Counted from the stretch's first letter, positions 23,553-34,283 are shown. The stretch is DNA of 64,000 bases from Scilla litardierei (GCA_030789695.1 CM061133.1:95535528-95599527), one strand, 5' to 3'. A program made the numbers and translations. Notes: generated by a model from the sequence alone, not told the origin.

Positions 23553-24365
23553 TTTAACTCATGTTAATATCACTGCCAGCATCAATACTATTGCGGTTCT
23601 GAATGGCTCTAATTTTAAATCATGGAAGGAGAACTTGCTCATAGTTCTTGGGGTCATGGACCTTGACCTGACGATGAGGATTGACTCTCCCCCACCACTT
23701 ACAGATAAGAGTACCTCTGATGAAATGAGTGAGTTGAAAGGTGGGAGAGGTCAAATCGCATGTGCATGATGATTATGAAGAAAGCCATTCCAAAAGCATT
23801 CAGGGACACAATGTCCGATAAAGTTACTACATCGAAATGGTTCTTTTCTGATATTGAAAAGATATTTGTCAAGTATGAAAAGGCTGAAATTGGTACACTC
23901 TTGACAAATCTAATTTCAAAGAAGTATACTGGTAAGGGGAGTAGTACATCATGGAAATGTCTCACCTTTCTTCTAAGTTGAAAACACTTAAGCTTGAACT
24001 CTCTGAGGACTTGCGAGTGCATTTGGTTCTGATTTCTCTTCCTACTCAGTTTAACCAGTTCAAGATGAGCTACAATTGCCAGAAACAGACTTAGTCTCTA
24101 AATGAGCTCATCTCGCACTGTGTTCAGGAAGAGGAAAGACTTGAGCAAGAGAAGGCAGAAAGTGCTCACCTGACACATATCTATATGGATAAGAAAAGGA
24201 AAAAGAATAAGGAAGCTGCAGATACGACATCTCAAAAGAAACAAGAAAAGAAACTAAGAAGTTCAGATGGCAATACTTGTTTCTTCTGTGGAGCTGAAGG
24301 GCATATAAAGAAGCATTGCACTAATTATCACGCTTGGCATGCTAAGAAAGGTATGCTTCTTAATT
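23553..24365 (+). pseudogene. Copia gag with CCHC zinc knuckle
   Basis: The nucleocapsid/capsid protein is readable in three frames. The first holds VLNGSNFKSWKENLLIVLG, the start of the Copia gag domain. The second (23760-23981) holds KKAIPKAFRD and KAEIGTLLTNLISKKYTG. The third (about 23950-24412) holds LVLISLPTQFNQF, HCVQEEERLE, a Lys-rich stretch and the zinc knuckle CFFCGAEGHIKKHC, which binds RNA. Breaks are frameshifts near 23737 and 23945 and a stop near 24092. An acceptor-like CTCTTTTCAG lies just upstream (ends about 23551), so the start may have been spliced. Confidence 0.85.
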
Positions 24366-26351
24366 TGGTTTGTTCTGAAGTTAATTTAACTTCGGTACTT
24401 ATAGACACATGATGGAAAGCTCCTGGTACAACCATTCACATCATTGTGTCTATGCAAGGTTGCCTAAAATGCCAGAAGCCGAGTGATGGTGAAAGATACA
24501 TCCTTCTAGGTGATGACAAGACGGTTCAGATTGAAGCAATTAAGATTATAGATTATTAAAGACTAGATTGTATTTGGATTTGATGAGACATTTGATGTAC
24601 CTTTTTTTAAAACGAAATTTGGTTTCTATTTCTACTTTGGACAAATTTGGTTATCATTGTTCATTTTGGAGATGAAAAATTTGTTTTATCTCTGATTTAA
24701 AATGAGTTGGTTCTAGTTCTTTATCCATTTTTAATAATTTTGTTGCTTCATTTAAGTATTAACTGCATTTGAGTACATGAAGTATAAAGTGAAAATTAAC
24801 AAATGAGAATTCGGTTACATTATGACATAAAAGTTAGTGTATATCTTCGAAAGGAGAAACAGATGGACTTATGTCAAATAAAATTCTTGATCCCTTAAAT
24901 TTCGCAGACTTTGAAGTTTGTGTTAAACAGGTAAAGGGAAAACAAACCAATAAAAGGAGATTATGAAGCCAATAAGATTTTGGCCATCTTTGAACTTATA
25001 AGTTTAGAATATTTGTGGGCCATTTTATATGGTTATTTGGAGTGATCAACAATATTTTATAAAGTTCATTGATGACTTTTCAGATATTGCTACATATATC
25101 TCATGAAAGCACTTAAGATTGCAGCATATGTTCTTAACAAATTTTCAACAAACGCATCTACATCACTTGCATGTTTGAGATGTCTACCTAAGATTAGGCC
25201 ACATAAACCTAATAAAAGGAAAGTGGACACAAAGACAGTGATTTTCTATTTTGTTGAATACTTTAGAAAAGGATACTAATAAATATTTTTATTCCCACGT
25301 TTAAGTATATATACGAACATGGAAATGCCCAATTCCTCGAGGATGTCGAGTTTGCTGGGGGAGATACAGTTAATGATACTGTCTTTAGAAATACAGTTAA
25401 GGACATTGTCTTTTGGGAGGAATACATTGATATTCCCACATGTGTTATTGGGCATTGATTTGGACTTCATTACTAATCTTGTTCAAAAGTACAATAAATC
25501 AAGATAGTGTCACAAAAGAGATCTCAAGACAATATCAGAAATCCTCCTACTTAGGAAAGTGTTCAGGAAGAACAAACTCTAGCACCTCAAGAAAGTATCC
25601 CATTAGAAAGAGGAGAAGTTCTAAAATCTCTAAAGGAGATTAATGCCTTAAGTGAGGAAATTAAGTCTATAAAGGACAATGACATTTATAATCTTATCTC
25701 ATTGCAATAAGGTATGAAACCCTTTGTTTGTTAATGGATTTTTATAATCAAGTGGGATTTAAAAGGCAATGTAGAAAGATATAAAGCATGCCTTGTCATA
25801 AAAAATTTATACAGAAATAAGGCATTAAAAAGTAAAGAGATTTTCTCTTTGGTTTCCTTGAAAGAAACTTCAGTATAAAAAAGGCATTAGTCGCGTATTT
25901 CAGTCTCGATAATGCTATTTTAAGTTTCATCAAGTAATCATCTTGTTTGGTTTAGAGATGAATTTTGGTTGATGATCTGGTTCTGTGGGAGTTTAATGGT
26001 TTTAAATGTCCGCTATATCTAATGGAGACAAGTTTAGTCTCAATCAGTGCTCAGGTTTGTAGGCAACATGACATCACATATATTGCATGGATGTTGGGCA
26101 ATTAATTAATAAATTCTAGAGTTGACCATTTGATAGCCGCGAAATGATTCTTACGGTATTTATAGAGCACATAAAGCTACATGCTCATGAATCGGAGATC
26201 AGAAAAGCTTGAGATCATTTGGTATACTGACTCTGATTTTTATTGGATGGAAAGAAGTATGAAATCAGTGAGGTGACATCTACTAGAAGAGGGCTAAATA
26301 GTTTTTTTATATATAGCCTCTTCTAACATAGCTGCAGATTTCATATCAAGT
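24366..26351 (+). pseudogene. Copia pol remnants (protease, linker, RT, RNase H)
   Basis: Short recognisable pieces are scattered over three frames. Protease-like sequence occurs at about 24418-24560 around SMQGCL and PSDGERYI. The pre-RT linker at about 25319-25700 shows EFAGGDTVND and EEIKSIKDND. The RT start (about 25730-25860) shows KGNVERYKA. RT C-terminal and RNase H-like sequence is at about 26030-26330 (YTDSDF). The integrase core and the catalytic YVDD of RT are not found. Many stops and deletions are present. Confidence 0.65.
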
Positions 26352-26681
26352 TGTGTGACATTGATGTGTCCATATTTTTCATGTTTTTATCGCATGTTTT
26401 TATCACATGTTTTCATAGCATTTCCGATGTCACTTTTATATATATTATCGTGCTTTTCACGATATATTCGATTTTCGTATAGAATTGTGGATTTTCAGGA
26501 ACTTTGGAGTGATTTGGAGCAAATATAAGACATGGACACATCCGAGCCAGCCGGAGAACCAATAGCAGGGTCCGCTATGTGTTCGACGCGGTGGAGAAGG
26601 AGATTAAAGGAGGAGAAAAGAAGAGAAGAAGAGAAAGAGAGAATGGAGCTCAAAGAAGATCCTATGTTATTTTACCAGACC

Positions 26682-27135
26682 ACTCGGTCGAGTGCATCAG
26701 CACTCGACCGAGCTGAGATTCAAACCAAAAGAAGAGCTCCTCCAGCTGTTGTGCACGTACCACTCGACCGAGTAAGAAAGTCACTCGGTCAGATCAACTC
26801 GACTGATTACAATTCAATTCCCATCACTAATCGAAGTAGGAGAGTGCAGAAGTGACTTGATCGAGCACTGCAGCCGGTCGATCAAGCTGAAGCCCAAACA
26901 GAACGAAGATTTTGAAGTCCTCCCCAACTTACTATAGCTCGACAGAGTACTTCAACTACTCGACCGAGCATAATCGATTACAGAGCAGCACTTTGAGCCT
27001 AAAGAAGGATCCCTCAGTGACTCGATCGAGCATGGCGATCACTCGACCGAGCTACTTGTATCTGAAGCTGAACCAAGAAAGGAGAAGCGGATGACCGTGT
27101 CGTCACTCGATTGAGCGGCTCCGCTACTCGACCGA
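26682..27135 (+). promoter_or_regulatory. CTCGACCGAG palindrome cluster in D LTR
   Basis: About ten copies of ACTCGACCGAGC and close variants on both strands occur within 450 bp. One pair forms a 12-bp perfect stem with a 6-nt loop (26683-26712). The cluster ends about 80 bp before the TATA-like box. It is a candidate U3 enhancer or hairpin region. Confidence 0.6.
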
Positions 27136-28048
27136 GTAGGGCACCACAGCCCAACTGATTGGGGGCCCAAGAAGCCCTTTCTCCATATTTTTGTGGGGTC
27201 CATCCCTATTGTATTTAAGCACTCTTTTAACCCTAGTTTTAGAGGAGGCTATTGAGATATTTTATTTTAGAAGTTAGTTTTTCTTATAGAGTTCTTGAGC
27301 CGTCGCTATTGTTTTGAAGACAAAGTTGATATTTTTAGTATTGCAATTTGCTTGGCATCACTTGATATTAATTCTCTGCGATTGTTTGCTTGTATTCAGT
27401 GCTTTGGTAATGATCTCTCATCTCTCTATGTTCAGTTCGATGTATTTTATTGTGATCATGCTTTCTATTGCTATTATAAACACTTTTGTTGATATCGCTA
27501 TGAATTATGAGTAGTTGTTTCTAGGGCTAATGGATTAGCCCTAGGATCTTAGGATTTAGATGCAAAGTTATGATTTTTATGTTGTTTTGGTAATAAAAAG
27601 GGATGTGTTTTGGTTGATCCAGCCAAGTTTGTAGGAGATCTTATATAGGGTTTGTGATCCACGATAGTGGCTCACACCTTAGACGGGTATCCTATGATCT
27701 AAATTAGGCACGTTAGTAAATTCAATTAAAGTTTGTGATCCACGGCGTCGGCACACACTTTGATTGTTTCCACCGACGTATTATATTACTGATTGATGAA
27801 CTACGATAATAGCATCAATGAGAGCCATCAAATCACAGATCGAAGCTCTAACCCACGGTGGTGGCGTGAGTAAAGATTGAGAATAATTCTCATTCGTAAT
27901 ACACAGATCGCGTGTAATGCCATCCATGATGGTGGGGCTAAGCATGGGATACGATAGACGAGTGGCACAACGGTAGTTGGCCATGAGTTCTACATTTTAG
28001 ATGCGACAATCTCGCCTAATAAAGCCAATTCAACGTAGAAATTGTAAC

Positions 28049-28053
28049 CTAGC
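28049..28053 (+). other. Left target-site duplication CTAGC of Tekay-B
   Basis: CTAGC precedes the TGTAACG start of the LTR and is repeated exactly at 37725-37729 after the LTR end. Confidence 0.95.
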
Positions 28054-28346
28054 TGTAACGACTGGTTTCCTTGTATCTGGATTTATTATAATATAATATA
28101 TGTTTTGGTGGATTTTCTCCTCGTGTGTGGTTTTCGTCTCCGTAGCTTTCATTTTCGATCGATTCGTCGTATTTTCTCGTTTCTTCCTTAGGATTGTCGA
28201 TTTCGAAGTATGTCATTCGTGACAGACTTCATAACGGTCGTATCTTACTATTAGATCAAGCCTAGGAGTCTTAGGAATCAATCCCGGAGCTCCGCGCTCC
28301 GTATCGGAACTTTTGGTGCTTATTAGCCGGTGTAAGAAGGGGCACC

Positions 28347-28715
28347 GACCGACTAGATGACGATCCAGTCGGTCGGCAATCCTTCTTGGACCGACTAGTT
28401 GGCTTTCTAAATTTCATAGGAGTTACTGTTTATTCTTAGTCGGTCTAAGAACGTTGGTTGACCGACTAGGTTGCAAACTAGTCGGTCAGCAATGCTTCTT
28501 TAACCGACTAACTCTTCAACTTATTTTTAGTATCTATACTGTTCACTCTTAGTTGGTCTAAGAACGTTCATCGACCGACTAGATGTTAAACTAGTCGGTC
28601 AGTATTTGTTCTTCGACCGACTAATTCTAAATCCTATTTTCGTTCAGAAGTTACTGTTTACACTTAGTCGGTCTGCGTTGGTCGACCGACCGACTAGTTG
28701 CCAAACTAGTCGGTC
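28347..28715 (+). repeat. Four hairpins in a 113-115 bp tandem repeat, Tekay-B 5' LTR
   Basis: Each unit has GACCGACTAG, an 8-nt loop and CTAGTCGGTC. Positions are 28347-28374 (second arm CCAGTCGGTC), 28460-28487, 28573-28600 and 28688-28715. Single copies of the half-words lie between them. The array ends about 70 bp before the TATA box. Several words contain TTGACC, the WRKY W-box core. The same array is in the 3' LTR from about 35596. Confidence 0.85.
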
Positions 28716-28782
28716 AGTGGTTGCTCTTTGACCGACTAGTCTGTGTTAAACCCCTAATTTCTGGGAAGCCGCCAGCCCAACC

Positions 28783-28790
28783 TATTTATA
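28783..28790 (+). promoter_or_regulatory. TATA box of Tekay-B LTR
   Basis: TATTTATA is followed by a C-rich leader start, downstream of the palindrome array. It is the only good TATA box in this part of the LTR. Confidence 0.7.
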
Positions 28791-29990
28791 CCCCTCCCAA
28801 ACGTTTTCGTCTTCCTCCACTCGACCTAAAACCCTAAAATCTCCCCCATTGAGCCCACATCTTCCTCCAAGCTCTATTCCTTCATCCCAAGCCCTAGATC
28901 CATCATCTAAACCCTCCATCAACTCCTACCTCTCACCTTCCCGAAAATCTCATCAAATCCCCAAAATCCCCCAAAACCCCTAACTCTCCAAACTTATCCA
29001 TTTGTTTCCAGATCTGGTCCTTGGGTTCTCCGGAGTGTTTCTTCCGCCTCCTCTCGGTAAGAAATCGATCTCTCGATGTTTTCATAACCTATTTGTATTT
29101 TTATGAAACCCTAATGAAATTTCATGTTGTTTGATGATTGTTTCCCCATAACAGTGATTTCCCCGTAGATTAGCATCCGCGAGACGAACCTTCGTGATCG
29201 TCATCCCCGGTGCTAGGCAAGTGAAACTTGCCACTTAGGGTTTAGGCCATGTTTTAGGCCATTTGCTTGTTGTAGGCGTAAAAGAGGCTAGGCGACGGAA
29301 TGATATTCGCCTAGGCGTAAACTGGGGAACTAGCTTGACAACGAAGCTAGTTCCGACATATACCATGTTGCACAATTACCATGTCATGTTTACTTTCCAT
29401 TAACGGTACACAAATAAATTGTCATGTCATTGCATTCATCAAGTGATCCCGTGATTGCGTAGCATCGCTACAATACTTGTGTTTCCTGGCTCGTGACCAG
29501 AAGCGAGCATAATGAGTTGCTAACCCCAACGCTCGATATTGAATTGTGAACTAAGAAACAAGCTCCCGTGCGGGGCAACCCTGGCTCACTTGCTGGGCTC
29601 ATGTGCAGGGACCCTGGCTTGTTTACGTGTGGGATGGGGTAAGTGTTAAGCGGCCATTCAACTGGGAGTCTGCCCGATCAGCAACTGCAGTTGTAAGGCG
29701 TAAACTCTGGGGTGGGGTAGTGTTTAGGGCCGATCAGTGTGAATGATGTACCATTCAGCTGAAGGGCGTAAACATCTACAAAACAACGTGAAACGTGAAT
29801 AGTGAATTGATTGAAATTGTTATTAGCGTGGCTCCTCTTGTCTTGTCCCGATAATTGTTCCCTTGTACAAATTGTCTTGCCATGTCTTAATTATGCACTC
29901 ATGTTATAACTGCCATGTCATGCATACTAAAACTGCTAGGTTGCTAGTTGCCTTACTTTCAGTTTCCTCGCCCAAGTCATTTAGACTTGC

Positions 29991-30028
29991 TGACATGTGC
30001 CCTTTACTCTTTTGGGTGACACATGTTA
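29991..30028 (+). ncRNA. Covarying LTR hairpin, Tekay-B 5' LTR
   Basis: The arms TGACATGTG (29991-29999) and CACATGTTA (30020-30028) enclose a 20-nt loop with CTCTTTTGGGTG. Compared with Tekay-A, four stem pairs differ on both sides so that pairing is kept. The ATG of the acidic frame lies in the 3' arm. A copy is at 37243-37280 in the 3' LTR. Confidence 0.55.
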
Positions 30029-30130
30029 GATCCTGAGCCTGAGTACCTAGTTGAGGACGAGGTGTTTGCTGACGCCGAGCCCGAGCTTGTGTTTGACGGG
30101 GAGTACGTGGACACTGGGGACCAGTCATAG
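30023..30130 (+). CDS. Short acidic peptide frame in Tekay-B 5' LTR
   Basis: The 35-codon frame from ATG (30023) to TAG has 14 Asp/Glu residues and no Lys or Arg. It starts MLDPEPEYLVEDE and ends GDQS. The 3' LTR copy (37275-37382) keeps the frame. Tekay-A has the related frames 8253-8349 and 14798-14894 beginning DTETEY and ending EDQT. It lies between the hairpin and the LTR end, upstream of gag. It could be a peptide, an upstream ORF that tunes gag translation, or an exon. I know no family for it. Confidence 0.45.
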   Translation: MLDPEPEYLVEDEVFADAEPELVFDGEYVDTGDQS

Positions 30131-30484
30131 TGTTTTCGTTGTGTTTCCCTTTTGTTTTCAGACTGTTGTTTTGTTATCGGTGCGTAGCACCTATACTTAT
30201 TATGTCGTTGTTTTTGTTGGCCTTGTTCTGGGACTTTAGACTCTTTCTTTTAGCCTGGTGGCTTTTCTGGATGTTGAACTTATTTTCATGTTGGACATTT
30301 TGTGAGATATGAGAATTTTATTTCCGTCTCTCCTTTTATTATTATTGTTGCTCCGTTGTGGTTACAGGGACCTGCTTATGTTTTATTGACGCTTATCGGG
30401 TTTGGGGCTTCACGGCTCCACTCTCGTGCGGACCTTTTCACGTCTCGCCTCTATTTTAGGGAAGCGGGTCGTGACAGGTTTTGT

Positions 30485-30498
30485 TGGTGGCCCATGCA
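30485..30498 (+). other. Candidate primer binding site, Tekay-B
   Basis: TGGTGGCCCATGCA lies eight bases after the LTR end, with GGTTTT between. It matches the Tekay-A site at the same offset. The tRNA is not identified. Confidence 0.5.
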
Positions 30499-30619
30499 GG
30501 TCCTTCTGTAACTTCAATTTTTGGAATAGCGATAATAATATTAGAATGTCCAATAAACTAAGTTCGACGTCCGAGTCATAAGCTATGAGTCTAATCTGAT
30601 TCGTTTTCTGTGTCACTAG

Positions 30620-31751
30620 ATGGCAGGAAGACGATTCACCCGTGGTGGAGGTAGTGGTGCGCTCCCTCATGATGAGGAGCCTGAGCGGGAACCCACCAAC
30701 GGTGAGATGATGCGGATGATGATGCAGATGATGCATGTGCAGTAGGGCGTGCTCCTGCAAGTCCAGAATGCTCCACTTGCTCAAGCTGCCCGGGCTCTTC
30801 TGGATGCCCCTCGCTCTGAGCCAGGAGCGCAGCAATTTCAGGAGCTGGGTCCTGCATATTTTGATGGGTCTAAGGGTCCTCTGGCTGTCGATGAGTGGAT
30901 TCGGAACATCGAGGACAATCTGAAGATGGCCAAGATCACCCCGGCTGGATGGGTTGATTTGGCGAAGAGGCAACTCAAGGATAATGCTCGGAATTGGTGG
31001 GATGCGAAAGAGAAGATGTTGGTGGAGCCGATAGCTTGGGCTACCTTCAAGGCCAGATTTGAGGGTGAGTTCTTCCCGAAATCTGCCAGGGAAGAGATGC
31101 TGCAGCGTTTTATCGATTTGAAGCAAGGGAGCTCGTCGGTGGACCTATACCACCAGGAGTTCATGAGGCTGAGTCGGTTTGCACCAAAGATGGTGCAGGA
31201 CGCTGAGGTGAGAGCTCAGAGGTTCCTGCAGGGACTTGCTTCGGAGCTCCAGAGTTTTGTGACCTCTTCTGACCGTGAGTCTTATCAGAAGGTTCTAGTA
31301 GCAGCCAAGAGGCAGGAGCTGCTCGTGAACCAGAGGAGGGGGTCTATTGTTGGTGCTGGGAAGAGGCCTGTGGAACAGGCGAGAGCTGTGGTTAGACCTG
31401 GATTCAGGCCTAACCAGCCGGCTCAGTTTAAGAGGCCAGGAGGGCCTATTCTGAAGACTTGCCATTTCTGCGGCAAGCCTGGCCACATCAAGGATCAGTG
31501 TAGGAAGTTTCTGGACCAGTGTTTGGTTTGTGGTGATGCTTCCCATGTTGTGAGGGATTGTCGGCATGCGGGTCCGCTGCGGAGGGCACCTGTTGCAGCA
31601 CAGCCATTGCAGCAGCGAGCGTCTGTTCCTGCTGGACGTGGAGCATCTCTTGTTCCGCAGAGGCAGGCTTTTCAACAGGCTGTTCCGCCGAGGAGGCAGG
31701 CTTTTCTGATGACCGCTGTGGAGAGCGAGGCTGTGGATGAGGTTATCGCAG
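30620..31751 (+). pseudogene. Gag with two zinc knuckles, Tekay-B
   Basis: The start ATG at 30620 begins MAGRRFTRGG. A Met-rich stretch follows, then a TAG at 30743-30745. The frame then stays open to the intron. The capsid domain shows YFDGSKGPLAVDEWI, WVDLAKRQLKDNARNWWD, ARFEGEFFPKSARE and YHQEFMRLSRFAP. The nucleocapsid has two CCHC knuckles, CHFCGKPGHIKDQC and CLVCGDASHVVRDC, followed by an Ala/Gln/Arg-rich tail. Gag packages the genomic RNA. Without splicing, the frame ends in the intron at 31790-31792, giving a Gag-only product. With splicing it continues into protease. Confidence 0.9.
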
Positions 31752-31864
31752 GTAATCCTCAATCTAGCTGTTACTTTCCTAGCTGCTTTTGATTGTTAGA
31801 TTATGTTGTTTGCTTGAACATGGTTGTTTGCTAGACTAGGGTTTGATTGTTAATTGCTTGTTAG
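31752..31864 (+). other. Apparent intron at gag/protease border, Tekay-B
   Basis: Donor CGCAG|GTAATC and acceptor TTGTTAG|GTGTGG bound a T-rich 113-bp segment with stops in the gag frame. Removing it joins a phase-1 Gly codon (G at 31751 plus GT at 31865-31866) and carries gag exactly into the protease frame before LFDSGAS. Tekay-A retains the intron end but with a changed acceptor. Confidence 0.75.
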
Positions 31865-33234
31865 GTGTGGTTTTGGTTTGCACATTTCCTGCACGAGTCC
31901 TCTTTGACTCTGGTGCATCGATGTGCATTATTTCTCGGAGCTTCGTGGAGAGGCATTCCTTGTCGACGTCCCCTCTTCCCAAGAGTTGGAACATCATTAT
32001 AGGGAATGGCGTGGTCTCGGTGCATCGTGGTTGCAATTCTTGCTCGTTGGTGGTCTGTGGACATGAGCTTTTCGCTGATTTCATTGTCCACGACATCATC
32101 AACTATGATGCGGTCCTTGGGATGGACTGGCTTGTGAGCTTCTATGCTACGATCGACTGTCGGAGGAAGAAGGTGGTGTTTGAGATTCCCAGACATCATG
32201 TATTTGAGTTCAGTCGTGGTAGCAGTTCGCTTGGTCCTGTCAGATTTTGGGCCAGGCCGGTGGAGGTTGTGGCTATGCAGATGGAGCTGGAGTGGCCAGC
32301 TGTGGTGCGAGATTTTGGCGACGTCTTCCCCGAGGAGATGTCTGATTTGCCACCTGATCGAGCTTTGGAATTTTCTATTGATCTTATTCCAGGTGCGCAG
32401 CCGATTTCGAAGGCGCCGTATCGTATGGCACCTGCAGAGTTGGAAGAGTTGCGGAAGCAGTTGGATGAGCTTTTGCTGAAGGGTTATATTAATCCTAGTG
32501 TGTCTCCGTGGGGAGCACCGGTGCTACTTGTGAAGAAGAAGGATGGTTCGCGTCGTATGTGCGTGGACTATCGGGAGTTGAATGCGGTGACCATTAAGAA
32601 TAAATACCTGTTACCTCGCATCGATGATATTTTTGATCAGCTTGGAGGTTCGATGGTGTTTTCTAAATTGGATTTGAGGAGTGGTTACCATCAGTTGAAG
32701 GTGAAGAAGGGAGATGTTCCGAAGACAGCGTTCAGGACGAAGTATGGACACTATGAGTTTGTGGTTATGCCTTTCGGCGTAACTAACGCGCCCGCAGTTT
32801 TCATGAATCTGATGAACCTGATTTTCTCCGACTTTTTGGATAAGTTTGTCGTTATCTTTTTTGACGACATTCTGATCTATTCGAAGTCGGAGGAAGAGCA
32901 TGCCTCGCACTTGAGGACGGTGTTGGAGATTTTGAGGAAGCATCGGTTGTATGCTAAGTTTTCGAAGTACGAGTTTTGGCTGGATCGAGTTGCTTTCCTC
33001 GGGCATGTGGTGACTGGAGATGGTATTTCAGTGGATCCCGAGAAGATTAGGGCCATCAGAGAGTGGCCTGTTCCGTCGTCTGCGTCTGAGATTCGGAGTT
33101 TCCTTGGACTTGCTGGTTACTATCGGCGATTCATTAAGGACTTTTCTCGTATTGCTGAGCCGATGACCAGGTTGACGCGGAAGGATGTTGCTTTTGTTTG
33201 GTCGGGTGATTGTGAGAATGCTTTGGCGTTCTGA
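31865..33234 (+). pseudogene. Protease and reverse transcriptase, Tekay-B
   Basis: After the intron the frame runs open to 33234. The protease active site is LFDSGAS (Asp at about 31906) and the domain ends VLGMDWL. RT follows with [59 protein letters not shown] and [10 protein letters not shown]. The catalytic pair is in [12 protein letters not shown] (32863-32868), then [10 protein letters not shown] and [13 protein letters not shown] one-base shift near 33230 ends the frame just after the thumb, before RNase H. The first catalytic Asp of RT and both palm Asp residues are present. Confidence 0.92.
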
Positions 33235-34283
33235 AGGAGAGGTTGATGACGGCCCCTATTCTTGTTGTGCCTGATCGCAGCGGTGGATTTGAGATCTTTT
33301 GCGATGCTTCTGGCAAGGGTCTCGGTTGTGTGTTGCATCAGCATGGGCATGTTGTGGCGTATGCGTCTCGTCAGCTTAAGGTTCATGAGAAGAATTACCC
33401 GACGCATGATTTGGAGTCGGCTGCCGTTGTGTTTGCTCTTAAGATTTGGAGGCACTTCCTGCTGAGTGAGAAAGTGAAGATTTTCACCGATCACAAAAGC
33501 TTGAAGTATATTTTCACTCAGAAGGAGCTCAACATGTGACAACGTCGATGGTTGGAACTTATGGCGGATTATGAGATTGATTTGCAGTATCACCCTGGCA
33601 AGGTGAATGTGGTCCCAGATGCTTTGAGTAGGCTTCCAGCGGTGATGATTTTGACCTCGCAGTGGAGATTGCAGCAGGATTTTTGCGAGTCTGGCGTGGA
33701 GATTGTTCTTCCTGGGGAGGCTTCGTCGTTGATGTACATGCAGGTGCAGTCGACGATCGTGGATCGGATTAAGGCTGGCCAGGCTGAGGATCCGAAGCTG
33801 GTGAAGGTTCGGGAGCAGGTGGAAGCCGGTCTTCGGACTGACTTTTTGATTCATGAGGATGGCTCGATGAGGTTTGGGGCCAGGTTGTGTGTGCCAGCTG
33901 GGGATATCAGAGAGGAATTGATGGTGGAGGCACACAGGTCGCCGTATTCTGTGCATCCTGGTGGCACCAAGATGTACCAGGATCTTCGTCTAAATTATTG
34001 GTGGCATGGTATGAAGAGGAGTGTGGCTCGGAGTGTAGCCAAGTGCTTGGTTTGTCAGCAAGTGAAGGCGGAGCATCAGCGTACGGCCGGGTTGCTACAA
34101 CCGCTTCCGATTCTGGATTGGAAGTGGCAACACATCACTATGGATTTCGTGACTGGACTACCTCGGAGTCCGAAGCAGAATGACGCGATTTGGGTGATCG
34201 TAGATCGATTGACCAAATCCGCGCACTTTATTCCGTTCCGAGTGGGACAGTCCACTGAGGCGCTAGCGAGGAGATATATGGAG
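33235..34283 (+). pseudogene. RNase H and integrase first exon, Tekay-B
   Basis: The RNase H frame (33243-33536) shows the first Asp in [21 protein letters not shown] and [11 protein letters not shown]. It is closed by TGA at 33537-33539, probably a C-to-T change. The same frame resumes at RRWLELMADY and DALSRLP. It then gives the integrase zinc domain (HRSPYSVHPGGTKM, CLVCQQVKAEH) and the first catalytic Asp in ITMDFVTGLP. The exon ends in phase 0 after codon GAG at 34281-34283, and an unspliced transcript would stop at 34329-34331. Confidence 0.9.

Larger units (their letters stand above)
21041..26351 (+). mobile_element. Decayed plus-strand Copia retrotransposon, 3' LTR missing
   Basis: The order is 5' LTR (21041-21536), initiator-Met primer site, a long leader with tandem repeats, gag with zinc knuckle, then fragments of protease, linker, RT and RNase H. 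The gag and pol pieces resemble the plant Copia proteins often annotated as TNT 1-94-like. Integrase is not recognisable, and pol is heavily deleted. The element stops inside RNase H-like sequence where the LTR of element D begins, so the 3' end has been lost. Confidence 0.85.
26352..28053 (+). repeat. 5' LTR of element D, first part (before Tekay-B insertion)
   Basis: The LTR starts near TGTGTGACATTG and is split by Tekay-B at 28053. The rest is 37730-37963, giving about 1.94 kb in all. Palindromic CTCGACCGAG words cluster at 26682-27135, just upstream of a TATA-like TATTTAA at 27212-27218. The open frame at 26532-26855 lies within this repetitive U3 sequence, and I do not accept it as a gene. 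Confidence 0.75.
28054..30476 (+). repeat. 5' LTR of Tekay-B
   Basis: The 2423-bp LTR starts TGTAACGACTGG and ends GTCGTGACA. In order it holds four hairpins at a 113-115 bp period (28347-28715), a TATA box TATTTATA at 28783-28790, a leader with a good splice donor at 29057, a covarying hairpin at 29991-30028 and an acidic reading frame at 30023-30130. Differences from the 3' LTR are scattered single changes and a small indel near 30155. Confidence 0.95.

Noticed and set aside
26532..26855. 107-codon open frame with Arg/Glu-rich start
   Set aside because: It lies in U3 of the D LTR over the palindrome cluster, upstream of the TATA-like box. The charge pattern comes from purine-rich sequence.
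26682..27135. CRISPR-like array from spaced CTCGACCGAG words
   Set aside because: Units are short palindromes with irregular spacing in a plant LTR. No cas genes and no spacer regularity.
28347..28715. Centromeric or other satellite from the 113-115 bp period
   Set aside because: Only four units, confined to U3 of an LTR and present identically placed in both LTRs of one element.
31295..31762. Long minus-strand frames opposite Tekay-B gag and pol (also 33120-33956)
   Set aside because: Shadows of the plus-strand coding regions, with no motif of their own.
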